From the NCBI GenBank assembly GCA_051294375.1, contig CM119268.1, positions 5,957,525 to 6,021,524 of the forward strand: a stretch of 64,000 nucleotides of DNA, given 5' to 3'. Of the stretch, positions 24,190 to 40,899 are shown one piece after another; the first letter of the stretch is position 1; the number at the start of each line of letters is the position of its first letter. The DNA comes from Paraspadella gotoi (taxonomy: Eukaryota > Chaetognatha). Under the pieces are notes generated by a model. The model was not told the origin of the DNA and did no database searches. It saw nothing but the letters and a program-made list of their open reading frames with translations. A program made the translations under genes and the position numbers.

Positions 24190-26933
24190 AAATCGGAAAA
24201 TATTTAACATTTTAAGTTTTGAAGATAATATTACAATTGTCCGAACAACATTTTAAATTTAAAACTTCAAACGTCTGATGTGTTCATTCGTTTGTTGAAT
24301 TCGAAAGAGAAATTTCCAATTTTAAGAAAATGAACTTTTGAGCTCAAAACGATTTTGTTCGCTACGAAACCAAAAAGTCTTCCCTCCCGCTCTCCCTCTC
24401 CCTCTCCCTTCTCCCGCACCCATATCCCTCCCCCTCTCTCTCTCCTCCCCCTCTCTTCTCCTCCCCCTATCCATCTCCCTATTCCTCCGCCCTTCCAAAC
24501 GAATAATGGAACCAGTGACTAATTCAAGTTTCCCTGATCAAATAATCAAGTCTGTGCCTTTCGCACTTTTGTCTCTTTTTAATGATTGTCATTGCAAAAA
24601 AAAAAAAAAAACCACATCGTTGAATTTTTTTTTTTATTTTTAGCTTTAGTTATTTTCGTTATCACTACATTGATAATATTCAAAAGATTTTTCATGATTT
24701 TTAAAACGTCATTATTTTTATTATTTCGACTCGTTATATAAACTTTCTTTACGATCTCATATTTATGATTTTAATTTTTTATGGCTTGTTTAATTTTTTA
24801 AAGTTTTTTTTTAACTAAAATTAGACAAACACATAAAATATTTCATTTTTTAAACACGAACTTTTTTTACTTTGTCATAAATTCATAACAAATAGTTATG
24901 CATATCTTCATCGATAAAAATTTGGCATTTTTCTCTGCAAATTTGCATCTCTCGTCAGTATTATTTTTCATAAATCGTCAAAATAAACTTTGAATTTTAC
25001 TATACATACTAACTTTTTTACTTTTGTCGCAAAACTCATATCATTTGAATTAATAGAACGAAGCGGAGTATTTTTTTTTTAATAAAAACATCCAACACCA
25101 GTATTTTTTTTTCAGTCGTTTAGCAATATCAAAATTGACAGTACTCTGATACTCTTATAAAAAAAAAAGAAATATTTTTCCAAGTGATTTTTTTTCTCTC
25201 TTTCAACATTTTCATATCGATTTATAACTTTTATGTGTAAAAAAAATGATTGTAATAAAAATCTTACAGACTCAATATATTCGTAGTCCGTGTGGATTTC
25301 CTTTAAAAAAAAAGGAAATTTATCGTCATTTTTGAACGAAAACTTGAATATTGATTATTTTTCATATTTTTTTTTTCAATTGTGATAAACTTGTACAGTT
25401 CCTTTTTCCAAGTGATGAATAATGTATTGAACAGTATTCTTGATAATAAATAAAAAATCAGAAAATTCTTTACGATCGGATATTTATTTTTTTTAAAACT
25501 CAATGTGAACCCATAGACAGCTTCATCAAAGAAAGCCTTTTGATACGGAATAGATCTACAGTATTCACATTTGACAACCATGAAAGATGAAAGATATTAG
25601 GAGTCAGAAGTTAACGGAGACACTAAGAATTGTATTACAATTATGGGGACGAATAGTCTTCTGCAGCTCAGGGCCTTATCAAGAGACAAACAACCCCTAG
25701 GAGACCATGGCTAAATGCTTTGCCATGGCAGTATGCCCCGCCGTCGCAAAATGCAGGATACCCAATATTTGATAATATTTTATAATATTTGATACCCAGT
25801 ATTTGATAACTTATGATAGCCGAAAAAAGTTAATCAATAACAAATTTCAATCAATCACCTTATTTCAACGAGTTCAAACATTTAAATTCGTTTTAATTAT
25901 CATTATTAATTCAATATTCAAGAATAAATGGTTGAATGTATAATTTTTCTCTGATATTTTCTTATTTTAAATCTGTAAATATAAATGAACATGAATGTAA
26001 TCCTTATTTTCGGTTCTAAACTTTAAAACCTCACACAGGAAAATCTCCTTCTCCTTTCTCAAGAGCATTTCCGAGAAATATAAGGAATCCGCGTGGAAAA
26101 TCATTTCTGAGAAATGAGAATCCACGTCGAGTTTTCCTCTTTTGTCGTCGACGCGAATATAAATGTTGAAAACTCCATCTTTCGGGGAAAATTTGAATTC
26201 GGCCTTTGAGAGAGAGGGAGACGTAAACAGGGAGGAGGAGGGGGAAGGGGAAGAGGAGGAGGAGGAAGAGGAGGGGGAAAGGTTAAAGGAAAAAGAGGAA
26301 AAAGGGAGAAACGAAAAGAAATAGAAAGAGAATGTTTAAAAAAAGAGAAAAAGTTAGGGAAAGAAAAAGGAAAAAAGAAAAAAAGGAATGAAAGGAAAAG
26401 AGGAATTGACAAATGATGGAATGACAATGAGAAAATAAGGGGAAAAAAAGAGAGAAAAACGTAAAAGAGAGGAAAATAAAGGAAAACAAAGGAAAACAAA
26501 GGAAAAGAGAGGAGTTTAGATGAAAAAAGAAGAATAGGTAGAGGCAAGACTGGGATGTTTTCCCCGTCGAGTCTCACGGCCACGGTCGTGTCCAGCCATG
26601 ACCGGCGTAACAGAGTCGGAGGAATATTCAGTATCATTTATTTTGCTTTTAAAAACCCCAAAAATTAACTTTATTTTCTTTATTATCTTTACAATTTCGT
26701 TAACTAACGTCAAGAAAAAATTTCAGTTGAATGTCGAATGTAGAATGAAAGTTTTTATCTTCTTTCGCTTTCGTTCGTCGACCGAATGTACAGATTTTAA
26801 CTTTTTTTTTTATTTCGTAATAAAACGGAAAATAAAAACTAAACAATAAAATCAGTTGGTTTCTTCCTACTTTTTTTATTGTGTGAAAAAAAGGAAAGGA
26901 AGCAAAACTTCACTGTAAAACGGATCATAAGAT

Positions 26934-27031
<98 letters not shown>

Positions 27032-27740
27032 TATCGTAAAACTGACAAGATCGCGAAGGTAAAACCCTTTGATTGTGTTTCAAGTTTACGAAAAACACGA
27101 AGGGTGATCCGTCGTGAAGATGACGATGATGATGATGATGAGGATAAGGATGAAGATGATAAGAATGATGATGATGATGATGATGATGATAAGGATGATG
27201 ATGATGATGATGATGATGACAGCGATGACGCTTCCGCATCTTAAATCATGAGCTTTCAACCTATAATTATTGGCCCTATGGAGTTATCCACACATGATAT
27301 CATGATATTAAATTACGCAAAAAAAGACAAAGCTTAACCAACGTAAAAGAAAAAGGCATTGATTTAAAAGTTAAATTTTTTTTTTTATGAAAAGGGAAGA
27401 GTGAAATAATCTCGGTCATGTATTATTATTTTTTATTTATTGTAATCTAATTATTTTTTTATTTTTAAGTTTATTTTATAAATTTGTTTATTCTTAATTT
27501 TGGGTTTCGTACACTTAACTTGTGTGAGAAAGAATTTATTTTTTTTAAATTAGAATTTATAATAAATGTGACTGTGTCCTTTTACTTAATTGCATTCAAA
27601 TTAGCTTACAATCCTTCTGGTGACAAAGGCTTAAAATATACAAAATATACATACTAAATGAAAATTAAACAAGCGAAGAAAAGAAAAAAAGGGGGAAAAA
27701 AGGAAAAAAAAAAGAAAAGAAAAGAAAAGAAAAGAAAAGA
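24190..27740. repeat. Block A, cleaner copy of a duplicated segment
   Basis: Matches 27760-32600 (block B) end to end apart from indels and one insertion. It contains (CT)n at 26934-27028, (GAT)n at 27118-27222, and ends in a (GAAAA)n tract at 27697-27740. It reads more cleanly than B. A 60-90-bp minus-strand frame near 26540-26630 (LLRRSWLDTTVAVRLDGEN) could be an exon but I cannot assign it. Otherwise no gene is seen. Confidence 0.8.
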
Positions 27741-27759
27741 AATTAAATGCGGAAATACT

Positions 27760-30717
27760 TTAGCATTTTAAGTTTAGTGGTATATTTTTGTCGCGAACAT
27801 TTTAAATTTAAAAACTTCACAAAACGTCTGATGTGTTCATTTCGTTTGTTGAAGTCGAAAAGAGAAATTTGCCAAATTTTTAAGTAAAAAATGAACTTTT
27901 GAGCTCAAAACGATTTTGTTCGCTACGAAAACCGAAAAAAGTCTCGCCTCCGCGCTCTTCCCTCAGTGACCACTCTACCATCTCCCTTCTCGCCGCACCC
28001 ATATCGCCTCCCCTCTCTCTCTCCTCCCCCTCTCTTCTCCTCCCCCTATCCATCTCCCCTATTTCTCCGCGCCTTCCAAACGAATAATGGAACCGAGTGA
28101 CTATTCAGTTTCCCTGTAATAATCAAGTCTGTGCCTTTCGCACTTTTGGGTCTCTTTTTAATGATGTGTCAATTGCGAAAAAAAAAAAAAACCAACATCG
28201 TTGGAAATTTTTTTTTTATTTGTTGCTTTAGTTATTCTTTTTATCACATACTGATAATATTCTAAAAGAATTTTGTCATTGATTTTTAAAAACGTCATTA
28301 TTTTTATATTCGACTACGTTATATAACTTTCTTTTACGATCTCATATTTATGTTTTAATTTTTTATGGGCTTTTTATTTTTTAAGTTTTTTTTTAACTTA
28401 ATTAGACAAAACATAATAAGTTTCATTTTTTCGAAACACGAAACTTTTTTATCTTTGTCCCATAATCATACAAATAGTTTATGTCAGATATTGGTTTCAT
28501 CTGTATCACTAAGAAGTTTGGCAATTTTTGTCTCTGCAAATTGCATCTCTCGTCAGTATGTAGTAGTTTTGCATAATCGTCAAAATGAGGAGACTTTGAG
28601 TTTTAGTACCTACTCAGTCTAACTTTTTTACTTTTGTTTTCGCAAAACTCATTATCCATTTGAATTAATAGAACGAAGCGAGTATTTTTTTTTAATAAAA
28701 ACATCCAACAACACATGTTATTTTAATTTTTCAGTCGTTTAGCAATATAAATTGAGCAGTACTCTGATACTCTTAATAAAAAAAAAAGAAATTATTTTTC
28801 CAAGTGATTTTTTTTTCTTCTCTTTCACATTTTCATATCGATTTTATAACTTTTTATGTGTAAAAAAAATGATGTAATAAAAATCGTTACAGGACTCAAT
28901 ATATTTCGTAAGTCGTGTGGTATTTCCTTTTAAAAAAAAAGGAAATTTACGTCATTTTTGGAACGAAAACTTGAATATTGATTATTTTTAATTTTTTTGT
29001 TTCAAATTGTGATAAATGCGTGTACAGTTTCGCTTTTTTCCAAGTGATGAATAATGTATTGACACAGTATTCTTGAGTAATAAAGATAAAAAATCAGAAA
29101 TTCTTTACGATCGGATTTTAATTTTTTTTAATTAAACTCAATGAACACTTAGAGTTCATCAAAGAAAGCCTTTGAATATCGGAATAGATTCTACAGTATT
29201 CACATTTTAACAACGGACATGAAAGGATAGAAAGACTATTAGGGAGTCAGAAAGTCAAGTAAACGGAGACACTAAGAATTGTATGTACAATTATGGGAAC
29301 GAATTAAGTCTTCTGCAGCTCAGGGCCTTATCAAGAGACAAAACAACTCCGCTTAGGAGACCATAGCAAGATGCCTCCCTGGGAAATGCGCCATGGCAGG
29401 ATGACCCCGCCGTCGCAGCAAAATCAGGAGATACCAAGTTTATTATTTTACACTTTGAACAGGTAATTTGATAACTACTGAAGTAGCCGAAAAAAAAGTT
29501 AATCATAACAAATTTCAATCAATCACGCTATTTCAACGAGTTCAAAGATTTAAATTCGTTTTAATTATTATTCTATATTATTAAATTCAAATATATTTCG
29601 TATGAGAATAACAATTTTAAAATGTTATTAATTTGCTTTGGCGTGCTGATATCGTTTCTTACCTTGGTTAATTCCATATTCTGTAACACCTTAAGACATG
29701 AATGTAATCCTTATTTTCGGTTTCTAAACTTTAAAACCTCACACAGAAAAATCTCCTTTCTCCTTTCTCAAGAGCATTTCCGAGAAATATAAGGAATCGC
29801 GCTGGAAATCATTTCTGAGAAATGAGAATCCACGTCGAGTTTTCCTCTTTGTCGTCGACGCGAATATAAATGTTGAAAACTCCAGTCTTTTCGGGAAAAA
29901 TTTGAATCGCTTTTTGAGAGAGAGGGAGAGTCGTTAAAAGGGAGGAGGTAGGGGGAGGGGAAGAGGAGGAGAGGAAGAGGAGGGGGAAAGGTTAGAGGAA
30001 AAGAGAGAAAGGGAGAAACGAAAAGAAAGAGAAGAAAATGTTTAAAGGGAGAAAGTAAGGGAAAGAAAAAGGAAAAGAAAAAAAGGATGAAAGGAAAGAA
30101 GAATTGACAAATGATGGAATTACAATGAGAAAATAAGAAAATAAAAAGAGAGAAAAACGTAAAAAGAGAGGAAAATAAGGAAAAAGGAAAAGAGAGGATT
30201 AGAGAAAATAAAAGGAAAAGGAAATTATAGATAAGGAAAGAGAAGAAATTAGAGGAAATTAAAGGAAAAGAGAGGATTAAGGAAAAAGAAGATAGGTAGA
30301 GGCAAGGCTGGTATTTTCCCCGTCGTCGAGTCTCACGGCCACGGTGTGTCCAGCCATGACCGCGTAACAGAGTCGGAGGAAGATATTTACTATTCAGTAT
30401 CAATTTATTTTGCTTTTTAAAGACCCCAAAAATTAACTTTTTTTCTTTATTATCTTACAATTTCGTTAACTAACGTCAAGAAAAATTTCAGTGAATGTCG
30501 AATGTAGAATGAAAGTTTTTTATCTTCTTCGCTTTCGTTCGTCGACCGAATGTACAGATTTTAACTTTTTTTTTTTTATTTGTAATAAAACGGAAAATAA
30601 AAACTAAACAATAAAATCAGTTTGGTTTCTTTCCTAACTTTTTTTTATTGTGTGAAAAAGGAAAGGAAGCAAAACTTCACTGTAAAGCGATCATAAGATT
30701 CTCTCTCTCTCTCTTCT

Positions 30718-30785
<68 letters not shown>

Positions 30786-32600
30786 TCTTTCCTCTCTCTC
30801 TCTCCTGCTCTCTCTCAGCCCTATCGTAAACTGACAAGATCGCGAAGGTAAAACCTTTGATTGTGTTTCAAGTTTACGAAAAACACGAGGGTGATCCGTC
30901 GTGAAGATGAACATGGATGATGATGATGAGTGCATAAGGATGAAGATGAGTAAGAAATGTGATGATGATGATGAAGATGAAGTGATTGATGTGATGATGA
31001 TGATGATCGAAAGGGATGACAGCGGATGACGCTTCCGCATCTCTAAAATCATGAGCTTTCAACCTATATAATTATTGGCGCCTATGGAGTTATCCCAACA
31101 TGATATCATGATATTAAATTACCAAAAAAAGACAAAGCTTAAACACGTAAAGAAAAGGATTGATTTAAAAGTTAAATTTTTTTTATAGACAAGGGAAGAG
31201 TGAAAATAATGAGATGATGTCATCCTCCCAAATCCTCCGCCCCGGCGGGCGGCTCTAGGGGCGGCAGGGGGCAGACTATTCCAGGGGGAGCAGCAAAAAT
31301 GGTCATTGAGGGGGAGCCACCTTAATATAAGACCCCAAAATGTTTGCCGCAGGGGGAACCCCCCTGGGGCGGCCCCCTGCGGGGCCAAAAAGTCTCCCGC
31401 TGGGGGTAACCCCCTTTGGGAGCAAAAAATGATGCTCCGCACAGGTGGCGAGTTAAGAGAGAAGCAAAGTTTTAGATAAGAAATATACTGACATATGTTA
31501 TTGTATCTGAGAATATCTCCCGTGTCTGTTACTTTTCTCTCTTTCTCTCTTTCTTCACATCTGCACAACCCCTCTCTTCTCTCTTTCTCTTTCTCTCTCT
31601 CTCTGCATTTTTTTCTTATCTTTTCTTTTTCTCTCTTTTCATTTTTTCTTTTCTCTTTCTCTATCTTTTCTCTCTCTCTATCTTTCAAGACTTGTTTATT
31701 GTAACTAAAAAAATATTACATTTTTTTTTCAAATTATTGTTAACGTGAAAATAATTTTTTTTCATTTAAATTTTAATTAACATAATTGTTAGTTTGTTAG
31801 ATTGCCCCTCAGATTGAACTCACGTTGTTTGAGGAAGGCTGATGGTTTGAGAAGGAAAGTGGAGCAAAACTTTATATCTAGCTCAATCACACACTTTTCC
31901 TTACGCGACACACAAAGATTTTATTCTATCCATATATCTAATCACGAATAATTTGAGTTTTAATGCTAATGTGGGAGCGGACTTAAAGACTGATTTTATA
32001 TTATTAGAGAGAGTAAATAGGAGGGAGAGAGAGCCGTTCGCAGGGGGGCAGGCAAATTCAACAGCCCTCCTGGGGGTGGCCCCCAGGGGAAAGGTTTTTT
32101 CTAGGCCGCCTGGGGGAATTCCCCCTGGAGTGGCCCCTTGGGGCCCAAAAAAAGAGGCTACAGGGGGCCGCCCCAGGCAGTAAGGATTTGCATTGCCACC
32201 TCGGGGCGCCCCGCGGGGCCACCCCGCGGGGCCGCCCCTAAGCAAGCGCCCCCGGGGAGGCGGATTTCTGAGGATGACATACTTGGAAATAATCTCGGTC
32301 ATGTATTATTTTTTTTATTTATTGTAATCTAATTATTTTTTTATTTTTAAGTTTATTTATCAAATTTGTTTATTCCTTAATTTTGGGTTTCGTACATTAA
32401 CTTGTGTGAGAAGAATTTATTTTTTTTTAATTAGAATTTTATAATAAATGTGGACTGTGTCCTTTTACTTAATTGCATTTCAAATTAGCTACAATCCTTC
32501 TGGTTGACAAAGGCTAAAATATACAAAATATCATACTAAATGAAAATTAAACAAGCGAAGAAAAGAAAAAAGGGGGAAAAAGGAAAAAAAAGAAAAGAAA
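27760..32600. repeat. Block B, indel-rich duplicate of block A
   Basis: Follows block A in the same order with frequent one-base indels, especially at homopolymers, as expected for an uncorrected long read. It carries one large extra segment at 31211-32285. See block A for contents. Confidence 0.85.
31211..32285. mobile_element. GC-rich inverted-repeat insertion (non-autonomous transposon-like)
   Basis: Present in block B and absent from block A, where the empty site reads GAAATAAT at 27403-27410. In B the same eight bases flank both ends (left copy with one extra A at 31202-31210, right 32286-32293), so the target duplication is about 8 bp. Sub-terminal inverted repeats: ATGTCATCCTC at 31217-31227 and its complement at 32270-32280, then AAATCC and GC-rich arms. 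Both arms are packed with short palindromes such as GGGGGTAACCCCC and GGGGGAATTCCCCC. The centre is AT- and CT-rich and encodes nothing recognisable. An 8-bp duplication suggests hAT-type transposition, but the outermost six bases do not match each other. Confidence 0.75.
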
Positions 32601-32795
32601 AGAAAAGATAAGAAAAGAAAAGAAAAGAAAAGTAAAAGAAAAGAAAAAGAAAAGAAAAGAAAGAAAGAAAAGAAAAAAAGAGAAAAGAAAAGAAAAGAAA
32701 GGAAAAGAAAGAAAAGAAAAGAAAAGAAACNNNNNNNNNNNNNNNNNNNNNNNNNGAAAAGAAAGAAAAGAAAAGAAAAGAAAAGAAGAAAAAAA
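32580..32795 (+). repeat. (GAAAA)n tract with 25-N gap
   Basis: About 200 bp of GAAAA repeats interrupted by 25 N at 32731-32755. Shorter tracts of the same repeat end block A (27697-27740) and precede block D (36236-36270), marking probable contig ends. Confidence 0.9.
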
Positions 32796-36235
<3,440 letters not shown>

Positions 36236-36348
36236 TAAAGAAAAGAAAAGAAAAGAAAAGAAAAGAAAAGAAACTAATTAATGAGAACACAACAAAAATA
36301 AAAACTTTTTGAGCTTAACGTTTTTACAGTGAAGCTTCGATTTAGCTA

Positions 36349-36410
<62 letters not shown>

Positions 36411-36658
36411 TTGATTTAGAATAAAAGTCTCGAATCTCTCTCTCTCTCAAGCGCCGTTCACCATATTTATCACCATGAGGCGATTCGAAGCAACAGCGTA
36501 TGAAGAGGGAGAAGGGGAGAGGAAGAGAGAGGGGGAGAGGGGTAGAGGGGGAGAGGGGTAGAGGGGGAGAGGAGGAGAGAAGGGAGGAAGGGAAAAGAGA
36601 AGATAAAGAGAGAGCAATTGCGATGAGAAAATGGGAGGAGAGGTTAAAAGCCATAGGG

Positions 36659-36790
<132 letters not shown>

Positions 36791-37110
36791 TAAAAGAATT
36801 GCACGTATTGGATTCATAATCACATGAGACAGTCGGCAACATTTTATGATCGGTTAAAGAAGTAAAAGTTAATTCATCTCGAATCTTAAGCATAAGACAA
36901 ATTTGAGGACAAGACAAAACATTTTTTGAATGAATTGACTTTTTTAACAGTCTTTTATAACAGAGTCAACATTTATTTTTAAATTTGTTAAATCTATTTT
37001 TCTGTACGGTCAATGCTCCAGTTTTAGCCTTTGAAAAACCATTTTAACCATTTTTATTATGTTATCAAAATTGGACGAGTATTTTTTACGGAAGCTCAAT
37101 AAAAAAGACG

Positions 37111-37166
<56 letters not shown>

Positions 37167-37772
37167 ATACGATATTTGCCAAATTATTTAATCGATTATG
37201 AAAAACGACAAATTTCGAATGACGATTTGAATCTCGTTAGACCCTAATCAAAGTAAAAATATTCAAACTTATGTAAATATAGCTTAGAATAGAATAGATT
37301 ACTATTGAACAGAATAGAATATAATAGAATAGAATAGAATAGAATAGAATAGAATAACCAACAAAAAATAATGATGAAGAAAGGAATATATTGCGAAAAA
37401 ATCCAGACGTAAAGTCGTATAATCACGTCACGTGATTTTAAGACGATGTTAAGTATTCAACCAAGTACGTTGAAAATTGTAATTTACACGGTTATAAGTC
37501 TAAACATTGAAACTGAATTGACGAAATGAACAAATTAAGGACGCAGAAAAGAATTCTTTAAAAAAAATATACATAATTAAACATCTATTACAGATCTAAA
37601 TTATCAATCAAATTCTACTCTGTATGAAATGAATTTTTCTACAAAAAAAAATAAATAAAAATAAAATAAACGTTGGTTTTCGAATTTATTGAATTAAAAA
37701 AAAATTAAAAATTTCCTAAAATCCTGGTTTTTCGATTTTGAGCAAAATCTCATTAATCACGCGCGGCAAATC

Positions 37773-37795
37773 GACTCTCTCTCTCTCTCTCTCTC

Positions 37796-37876
<81 letters not shown>

Positions 37877-37965
37877 CGGAAAATGTTGTCACGATCGAAA
37901 TCCCCGACACATTCGATACAGTGTTGTTTCGCAGTCTCTCTCTCTCTCTCTCTCTTCTCTCCTCT

Positions 37966-38033
<68 letters not shown>
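37773..38033 (+). promoter_or_regulatory. Paired (CT)n tracts upstream of light chain TATA box
   Basis: Two (CT)n runs of about 100 bp each flank a 60-bp unique stretch and end 25 bp before the TATA box. GAGA/CT elements next to core promoters bind GAGA-type factors in insects; whether this host has such a factor is unknown. The arrangement is present in both duplicate blocks. Confidence 0.4.
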
Positions 38034-38036
<3 letters not shown>

Positions 38037-38057
38037 CGCCACTGTACCTCCGTCCCC

Positions 38058-38064
38058 TATAAAA
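38058..38064 (+). promoter_or_regulatory. TATA box of myosin light chain gene
   Basis: TATAAAA in the context CCCCTATAAAAGCCC, 108 bp upstream of the start codon. Transcription would begin near 38088, around GATTCAGACTC, leaving a 5' UTR of roughly 80 bases. Confidence 0.75.
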
Positions 38065-38171
38065 GCCCTCAAGTCGCCGACTAAGATTCAGACTCAATCA
38101 GATTCGATTACAGACTTGAATTCATTTTTTTCTCCGAATTTTCGGGCTCGAAATTCATTCGAAATTGCAAA

Positions 38172-39941
38172 ATGTCTGAATCCGAAGCGAAAGACGCCTT
38201 CATCATCTTTGACGAAGCCTACGAGGGCAACGATGTCGACGCCTTTTATCTGGGTAAGTTTGGGGTAAGGTTGGTCTAAAGTTTGGTAAAAACAATTCGG
38301 AGTAAGGTTGGGTTAAATTTGGGCCAAGATGGGATAGGTAAGGTTAATGAAAAGGATTGGGGTCGCATTGATTTAATTTGTCGTCCAACTAATCGTTTTA
38401 ATTTAACATAAAACATTTAGCAAATTCTTTGAATACTCTCATGAAACGTCAACATTTTTCTTCAGTATAAATTTATATTCTATTTTGCATAACGCAATAT
38501 TAGATTTCATTCGTTATTATTATTATTATTTTTTTTATTTCAATATTTTACTTCAAACTAAATTAAAGTTGCAATTTAAAAGGATAAATGAAAAATGATT
38601 GTTAATGAAAAGTAATACTATTGGCAACAAACAGCAAATAATGAAAAAAATATTAAAAGAATCTATATACCGTCAAAATATTAATATGTGGCCGGTTTTG
38701 AATAAAAAGAAGCAATGATAATAATAATAATAATAATAATATTAGGTTATGGTGAGAATGGATAATGTTTATTTAAATAATCATATTTGGTTATTAAATA
38801 CATACATAATTTATAAATAATTCATAAATAATGTTAATTTAGTGTAAGGTAAAACGTTTAAAAGTGTCTGTTTAAGAGGGAGACATAGAGATAGAGAGGG
38901 AGAGACAATAAACAATTAAAGATTGAGTTCCTAAATTCATTTGAATTTTGTAAAAAAAAAAATAATAAAAATGAACTTAGACAAATTATAAATATCTGGT
39001 GATTTACGAAAAAAAAAAAAACTTGTAACAAAAACCGAACATTGAATTAAAACCGACTTGAATAAAAAAGAATTTTTAACAAAAATCTTAAATTCAACCG
39101 ACGTATATAAAACGCAATGACGTCCGTCAACAAACAACCCAAACCTGATCCAGGCGACATTCTCCGCGCTCTCGGTTGCAACGTGACCAACGCCAAAGTC
39201 GTCGAAGTCGGCGGCGCTGAGGAATTGGGACAGAAGAGAATCACCTTCGACGATTTCAAGCCACTCTTCGCCAACGTCAAGGCTGACCTGTCCTCTACCG
39301 GTGTCAAGGAGGATTACATTGAGGGCTTGAAGGTTGACTCTTTATACATCTATCTGTCTTATCTATCTTATCTATCTATCTATCAATATGTTTATCTATC
39401 TATCTATTTCTCTTTATCTCTCTCTCTCTCTTACCTCCCTTTTTTTTTCTTTTTTTCTCTCTCTTTCTTTCTACATTGAAGACTTGAAAGTTACTTTTTA
39501 TACTTCTATCTATCGGTCTATCTATCAATCTGTCTATCTATCTATCTATCTATTAATCTATCTAATCTATCTATTTCTCTTTATCTCTCTAATCTATCTA
39601 TTTCTCTTTATCTCTCTTTCTCTTATCTCCCTTTCATTTCTATTTTTCTCTCTCTTTCTTCCTATTCTCGTCGATAATTTTTATTACAACTTTTCTTTAA
39701 TTTTTAACTTCTTTCTATTTTCACTTTTCCTTATATCTTTCCAATTCACACTCTATCCCGACTTCTCTTCTTGGTTCTCTATTTTACCTTTACCTCTCTA
39801 TTTCCCCCTCTAGGTCTTCGACAAAGAGGGAACCGGCAAGGTGCCCATCGCTGAAGTCCAAAATGTCCTCTGCTCTTTGGGCGAGAAGTTGGAGCAGAAC
39901 GATGCTACCAAGTTGTGCGAGCTCCTTAACATTGTTGAGGT

Positions 39942-39996
<55 letters not shown>

Positions 39997-40203
39997 GTGG
40001 GTAATAAACAATGCAAGTCTGATTTTTTTGTAATAATTTTCTTTAGAAGTAATTTGAAATGTCCTTTCAGAAAAAACAATTTTACACTTTGGGAAAATTG
40101 ATGATTGTCACCAATCAACTGTCCATTTTTGTATCCACAGGACGAAGAGGGCATGATTGGCTACATGGACTTCATCGACAAGCTTCTGGCTGCCACTGCT
40201 TAA
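38172..40203 (+). CDS. Essential (alkali) myosin light chain
   Basis: Binds the lever arm of myosin heavy chain in muscle or non-muscle myosin II. Exons 38172-38253, 39154-39332, 39814-39939 and 40141-40203; phases 1, 0, 0 agree and the product is 149 aa, the usual family length. It starts MSESEAKDAFIIFDEAYEG. The exon 1-2 junction gives VDAFYLGDILRALG, a family signature. The third EF-hand reads VFDKEGTGKVPIAEV followed by LCSLGEKL, and the C-terminus is DEEGMIGYMDFIDKLLAA. EF-hand loops lack full calcium ligands, as expected for essential light chains. TATA promoter and CT tracts lie upstream. An in-frame ATG at 39117 reads straight into exon 2 and could be an alternative start. A broken duplicate is at 34809-36018. 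Confidence 0.92.
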
Positions 40204-40749
40204 GTCTCGGTTCCACTAAAAAAACAAAAGACTTTCTCCCGGGCAAGCTTCGCCTAATTACCACAAGAAGGCTCGGCTCGTCTCTTATGAGAAACAAAAG
40301 ATTTAAATGGACAAGCTTCCTCCGTCCACCGCTTGAGGTCTCGGCTTGTCCCACAGAAGCCTCGGATTTTCGAGTCTCAAAACAAAAGGCCTTCGGTTGA
40401 ACGGATTGGATTATTACGCACGGATTCATTATTAATTTATAATTATCTCGAGTTTCCTAAATTATATTTCAAAACTGTTTCTTTTCTTAGTTTTTTTATT
40501 TTCATTCGATTCTATGTAAAATGGTTTCGAGATAAATTAACTTTGAAAAATACAAATTCGTTATTTTCTCAAAAACGTGATGATTTTTCTTCTTGTCACT
40601 TTATCAAAATATTTCGTCTCCTTAAAAACAGTCGAGTTAAATTTCTCATCTACTTTTAAGTTTTTCCCAACTTTTTATCATTTTTTCTTTTTTCTTTGAA
40701 AAATTTAAAACTCAACACCAATTTCCTTCCTGAAAAAAAGACCAAAAAA

Positions 40750-40785
40750 AATAAAAGAAAAACTGTTTTTAAAAAAAAATAAAAT
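40750..40785 (+). terminator. Candidate poly(A) signals of light chain gene
   Basis: AATAAA occurs near 40750 and 40779 in A-rich sequence about 550 bp after the stop codon. The A-rich setting makes chance matches likely. Confidence 0.35.
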
Positions 40786-40899
40786 GGAGGACGGAGAGAA
40801 GAAATCGAACAGGGTTCGTTAATTTAGGCAAATGCATACATAGAGTACAGATTAGTTTAGGAGTTAAAACAAATCATTCGGAAGCTTTAGTTTGATAGC

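Noticed and set aside
26879-27244. 121-codon frame with Ser-Leu and poly-Asp runs
   Set aside because: It is (CT)n followed by (GAT)n read as protein; repeat lengths differ between blocks A and B.
31119-32302. Protein-coding frames of 133-189 codons in the GC-rich insertion
   Set aside because: Gly/Pro/Arg-rich translation of palindromic G/C runs; frames overlap on both strands and match no transposase.
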